Assembly (NCBI GenBank): GCA_017465745.1 | Contig: JAFTVM010000105.1 | Span: 1-33,089 of the forward strand | Source of the DNA: Oscillospiraceae bacterium | GTDB taxonomy: Bacteria; Bacillota; Clostridia; Oscillospirales; Oscillospiraceae | Direction of reading: 5' to 3' | DNA length: 33,089 nt | In this document: positions 31,019 to 33,089 of the stretch, in pieces | Numbering within the stretch: the first letter of the stretch is position 1 | Layout: each line of letters opens with the position of its first letter | Notes under the pieces: model-generated | The model's database searches: none | The model's input: only the letters and a program-made list of their open reading frames with translations | Told to the model about the DNA's origin: nothing | Program-made: the position numbers and the translations under genes

Positions 31019-31417
31019 ATGACTGATGTCGTTGCTGCTCTGATCTGGGATCAGGGCCGATTCATGATCTGCCAGCGCCCGGCACACAAGGCCCGGGGAC
31101 TGCTCTGGGAATTCGTGGGCGGCAAAACCGAGCCGGGAGAGTCCATGGAGGATGCTCTGGTGCGGGAATGCCGGGAGGAACTGGATATCACTGTTTCCGT
31201 GGGTGACATTTTCACCCAGGTGATCCACGAATATCCCGATATCCACATCCGCCTGACGCTTTTCAACTGTACCATTGCAGCGGGAACACCGAAGCTGCTT
31301 GAGCATTACGATCTGAAATGGATCCGCCCCAGTCAGATCCCGGAATTCGATTTTTGCCCCGCTGACAAGGATATCCTGAAGCTTATTCAGGATCGGCATA
31401 GCGGATCTGCCGTGTAA
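31019..31417 (+). CDS. Nudix hydrolase (MutT/CTP pyrophosphohydrolase type)
   Basis: 132 residues. The Nudix box runs from Gly35 to Ile57: GKTEPGE, seven residues, R-E-C-R-E-E-L-D-I, with Asp where the consensus has the last Gly. The opening VVAALIWDQGRFMICQRP is typical for (d)NTP pyrophosphohydrolases of the MutT/NudG type, which remove damaged or excess nucleotides. TGAGG lies 7 bases ahead of ATG 31019. No separate promoter is evident. The last 35 bases overlap tail to tail with the convergent gene at 31383-31973. Confidence 0.92.
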   Translation: MTDVVAALIWDQGRFMICQRPAHKARGLLWEFVGGKTEPGESMEDALVRECREELDITVSVGDIFTQVIHEYPDIHIRLTLFNCTIAAGTPKLLEHYDLKWIRPSQIPEFDFCPADKDILKLIQDRHSGSAV

Positions 31418-31973
31418 CGGTGGCACAATTGCCGGAGGAATCGGTCACGGTATAGGTCACGATGCCGTCCCCCTCTGTCACAACAACGCTGTCCGTAATA
31501 TCGCCGTCGTAATTATCAACTGCCAGATAGCCTTCCTCCCGGTAGGGCTGCCCCGGCCGGGTGAAAACGGCTGTGTTGGTGAACAGCGTGATGACGGGTG
31601 GCTGTGTATCCGTCACTTTCACATTCCGGACAACCGTGCCGCTCCACGGCCCGAAGGATGCGGTGTAGGTGATCTGATGTCTGCCCAGCACCAGACCAGG
31701 CGCGGTGCCCTCTGTCCGGACATCCAGCGCCAGTCCATCGGTCAGGATGATGGAGCCCCGCAGCACCGCAGACGCCCCGGGATCTTCGTAGCTTTCCCCG
31801 AACTCCAGGGTCACCGAAGGATCGCCGTTCATCCGGATCTCCACGGCAAATTCATTCACCACCAGTAAAAAAAGCAGCGCGGTGATCAGCACCACCATTA
31901 CCAGCGTTACACTGACCAGAATGATCAGCCATCCCCGGCTCGTCTTGTCCCGGGTCAGTTCGTCCGTGCCCAT
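31383..31973 (-). CDS. Membrane-anchored protein with Ig-like (DUF5011-type) domains
   Basis: 196 residues from ATG 31973 with AAAGGAG 11 bases ahead. A short cytosolic segment (MGTDELTRDKTSRG) precedes one membrane helix (about 15-39). Outside follow two bacterial Ig-like domains: about 43-118 (VTLEFGESYEDPGA, GRHQITYTA, VRNVKVTDTQPP) and about 119-194 (YREEGYLAVDNYDGDITDSV, GIVTYTVTDSSGN). The second is a clear DUF5011-type repeat. Likely a surface protein; binding partner unknown. It overlaps the Nudix gene at the 3' end with no terminator between them. Confidence 0.85.
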   Translation of the reverse strand: MGTDELTRDKTSRGWLIILVSVTLVMVVLITALLFLLVVNEFAVEIRMNGDPSVTLEFGESYEDPGASAVLRGSIILTDGLALDVRTEGTAPGLVLGRHQITYTASFGPWSGTVVRNVKVTDTQPPVITLFTNTAVFTRPGQPYREEGYLAVDNYDGDITDSVVVTEGDGIVTYTVTDSSGNCATVTRQIRYADPE

Positions 31974-31997
31974 ATTCACCACGCTCCTTTGCGCCAC

Positions 31998-32006
31998 ATT
32001 ATACCA
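31998..32006 (-). promoter_or_regulatory. Extended -10 promoter of the Ig-like protein gene
   Basis: On the minus strand TGG-TATAAT (32006-31998), an extended -10 element, 25 bases ahead of ATG 31973. The -35 region is poor. Confidence 0.6.
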
Positions 32007-32049
32007 CAAGCAAACAAAAAAGAAAAGCCCTTTCGAAAGGAAGACCACC

Positions 32050-32964
32050 ATGCTCGACATCATCATCCGTGCCGGATGCTTCATCGCCATCATCGCCCTG
32101 GGATTTACACTGCGGCGCTTCGGCGTTTTCCAGGCATCGGATTTTCGGGTTCTTTCCACCATCGTCATCAAAATCACCCTCCCCTGCGCCATCATCACCA
32201 GCTTTGCAGGCAGACAGATCGATCCTGCCATGCTGTCCATTGCCCTGCTGGGTTTCGGCGGAGGCCTGATCTATGTGATCCTGGGCTTCCTGTTGAACAA
32301 AACCAAGGAAGAAAAAGCCTTTGAGATGCTGAATCTCTCCGGCTACAATATCGGCAATTTCACGCTGCCCTTTGTCCAGAGCTTCCTGGGCAGCGTGGGG
32401 GTCATCACCACCAGCCTGTTCGACACCGGCAACGCCTTCATCTGCCTGGGCGGCGCTTTCGGCGCAGCGTCTGCTGTCAAGGCCGGAAACGGGTTCGACT
32501 TTGGACGCATCGCAAAAGCTCTGGCCAAATCTGTGCCCTTCCTGTGCTATATTCTGGTGATCAGCCTGAATCTGTGCAGCATCTCCCTCCCCGGCCCCAT
32601 CATCGAATTCGCAGGGATCGTGGCAAATGCCAATGCCTTCCTTGCCATGCTGATGATCGGCGTTGGCTTTCATATCACCGCAAACCGTACACAGATCGGA
32701 CAGATCCTGCGGCTTCTGGCGGTGCGCTATGGTGTTGCAGCCGTTCTGGGTATGTGCTTCTGGAATTTTCTGCCCTTTGATGCGGAGGTTCGCCGTGCAC
32801 TGGCAATTCTGGTATTCAGTCCCATCGGTTCCGCTGTTCCTCCCTTCACAAGGGAGCTGGGCGGCGATGTGGGGCTGTCCAGTGCCGTCAATTCCATTTC
32901 CATCGTTATCAGCATTATCATAATTGTAATGCTGCTGTCTGTTCTTCTATGTAAATGTCAATGA
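32050..32964 (+). CDS. AEC family (auxin efflux carrier-like) transporter
   Basis: 304 residues from ATG 32050 (AAAGGAAG 6 bases ahead), about the family length, with some ten hydrophobic segments in two halves. Typical traits are IIRAGCFIAIIALGFTLRRF at the start, the TLPCAII and YNIGNFTLPF regions of the first half, and SPIGSAVPPFTRELGGD with a hydrophobic finish (IVISIIIIVMLLSVLL) in the second. AEC carriers move organic anions such as malate or other small metabolites; substrate not predictable. The last residues CKCQ and the stop codon coincide with the presumed edge of a transposon, so the original C-terminus may have been replaced. Confidence 0.9.
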   Translation: MLDIIIRAGCFIAIIALGFTLRRFGVFQASDFRVLSTIVIKITLPCAIITSFAGRQIDPAMLSIALLGFGGGLIYVILGFLLNKTKEEKAFEMLNLSGYNIGNFTLPFVQSFLGSVGVITTSLFDTGNAFICLGGAFGAASAVKAGNGFDFGRIAKALAKSVPFLCYILVISLNLCSISLPGPIIEFAGIVANANAFLAMLMIGVGFHITANRTQIGQILRLLAVRYGVAAVLGMCFWNFLPFDAEVRRALAILVFSPIGSAVPPFTRELGGDVGLSSAVNSISIVISIIIIVMLLSVLLCKCQ

Positions 32965-33089
32965 ATATTTGAGCCAGGTGCTAGCCAATATTTGAGCCAC
33001 TTATGCTAACGAATACTTGAGCCACCTGGTGCCGAAGCGTGAGTGAATTGTTGAGCCGGGTGTGACCGAAAATTCAGCCAGCAGTGTTG
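32949..33089. mobile_element. Probable transposon end (IS21- or Tn7-like), rest outside window
   Basis: From about 32949 the sequence changes from coding to an array of short direct repeats. A TGT trinucleotide at 32949-32951, common as the outer tip of IS21-, Mu- and Tn7-type elements, precedes the array by 15 bases. Multiple transposase-binding repeats at the end are known for IS21 and Tn7-like families. No transposase is visible because the window ends here, so family and exact edge are inference. Confidence 0.5.
32964..33089 (+). repeat. Five degenerate ~23-bp direct repeats
   Basis: Core AATATTTGAGCCA occurs at 32964-32976 and 32987-32999 (identical), AATACTTGAGCCA at 33012-33024, AATTGTTGAGCCG at 33046-33058, and a decayed AAAATTCAGCCA at 33069-33080. 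Start-to-start distances are 23, 25, 34 and 23. The intervals also resemble each other (GGTGCTAGCC, GGTGTGACCG, CTGGTGCCG), so the true unit is about 23 bases; an 11-base insert separates the third and fourth units. All units face the same way. Confidence 0.85.

Noticed and set aside
31974-32240. N-terminal extension of the Ig-like protein up to 32240
   Set aside because: It runs across its own promoter and into the AEC gene on the opposite strand; ATG 31973 has AAAGGAG and a normal anchor helix.
32964-33089. CRISPR array
   Set aside because: Repeats are degenerate, only about 23 bases including the interval, the intervals resemble one another, and no cas gene is near.

Overview
The window looks like chromosome of a spore-lineage anaerobic Clostridia, most likely an Oscillospiraceae/Ruminococcaceae-type gut bacterium. 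This rests on gene content and style and no database search was possible. Supporting points are a Spo0A-type DNA-binding domain, a FabK-type fatty acid synthesis operon, a Re-type citrate synthase (an anaerobe enzyme), YitT, DegV and Mbeg1-like proteins, a cytoplasmic pullulanase, consensus sigma-A promoters and strong Shine-Dalgarno sites. From about 1.2 kb rightward the genes favour C- and G-ending codons. The first 1.1 kb is visibly more AT-rich with mixed codon use and may have a different origin.

Layout. 1-945 (minus): a stand-alone Spo0A C-terminal-domain protein followed, with overlap, by a truncated single-pass membrane protein. 946-1150: no gene, but several hairpins ending in a plus-strand terminator. 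1257-1979 (plus): a Cys-rich membrane protein. 2011-3741 (minus): a four-gene operon of three tiny membrane proteins and a membrane-anchored PstS-like binding protein. 3775-4709 (plus): YitT. 4717-6123 (minus): DegV and a DUF212 protein. 6195-6786 (minus): a small helical protein and a four-helix membrane protein.

The core is a 13-gene, 10.5 kb plus-strand operon (7118-17653): acpP-fabK-fabD-fabG-fabF-accB-fabZ-accC-accD-accA, then a medium-chain-type acyl-CoA synthetase, a TetR regulator and a hot-dog thioesterase. It supplies malonyl-CoA (accBCDA), loads it on ACP (fabD) and runs all four elongation steps (fabF, fabG, fabZ, fabK), but contains no fabH. One strong promoter with a palindrome at the predicted transcription start drives it, and a 17-bp-stem hairpin closes it.

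Next come an Mbeg1-like lipase-fold protein with inorganic pyrophosphatase (17698-19369), then a BlaI/BlaR1-type repressor and membrane metalloprotease pair behind two operator-like dyads (19410-22535). On the minus strand (27816-22671) is an oxidative TCA-branch operon: Re-citrate synthase, FCD-type GntR regulator, aconitase and isocitrate dehydrogenase, a route from acetyl-CoA and oxaloacetate to 2-oxoglutarate for glutamate. The right part holds an alpha/beta hydrolase, type I pullulanase, a Nudix hydrolase, a membrane-anchored Ig-like protein and an AEC transporter. The last 125 bases are an array of degenerate 23-bp direct repeats that looks like the end of an IS21- or Tn7-like transposon inserted right at the AEC gene's stop codon.

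Most of the window is ordinary core metabolism. The least explained parts are the Spo0A-C/membrane-protein pair, the structured region at 974-1150, the PstS-like small-protein operon, the fabH-less operon tail with its own regulator, the BlaR1 protein with an unrecognised sensor domain, and the terminal repeat array.
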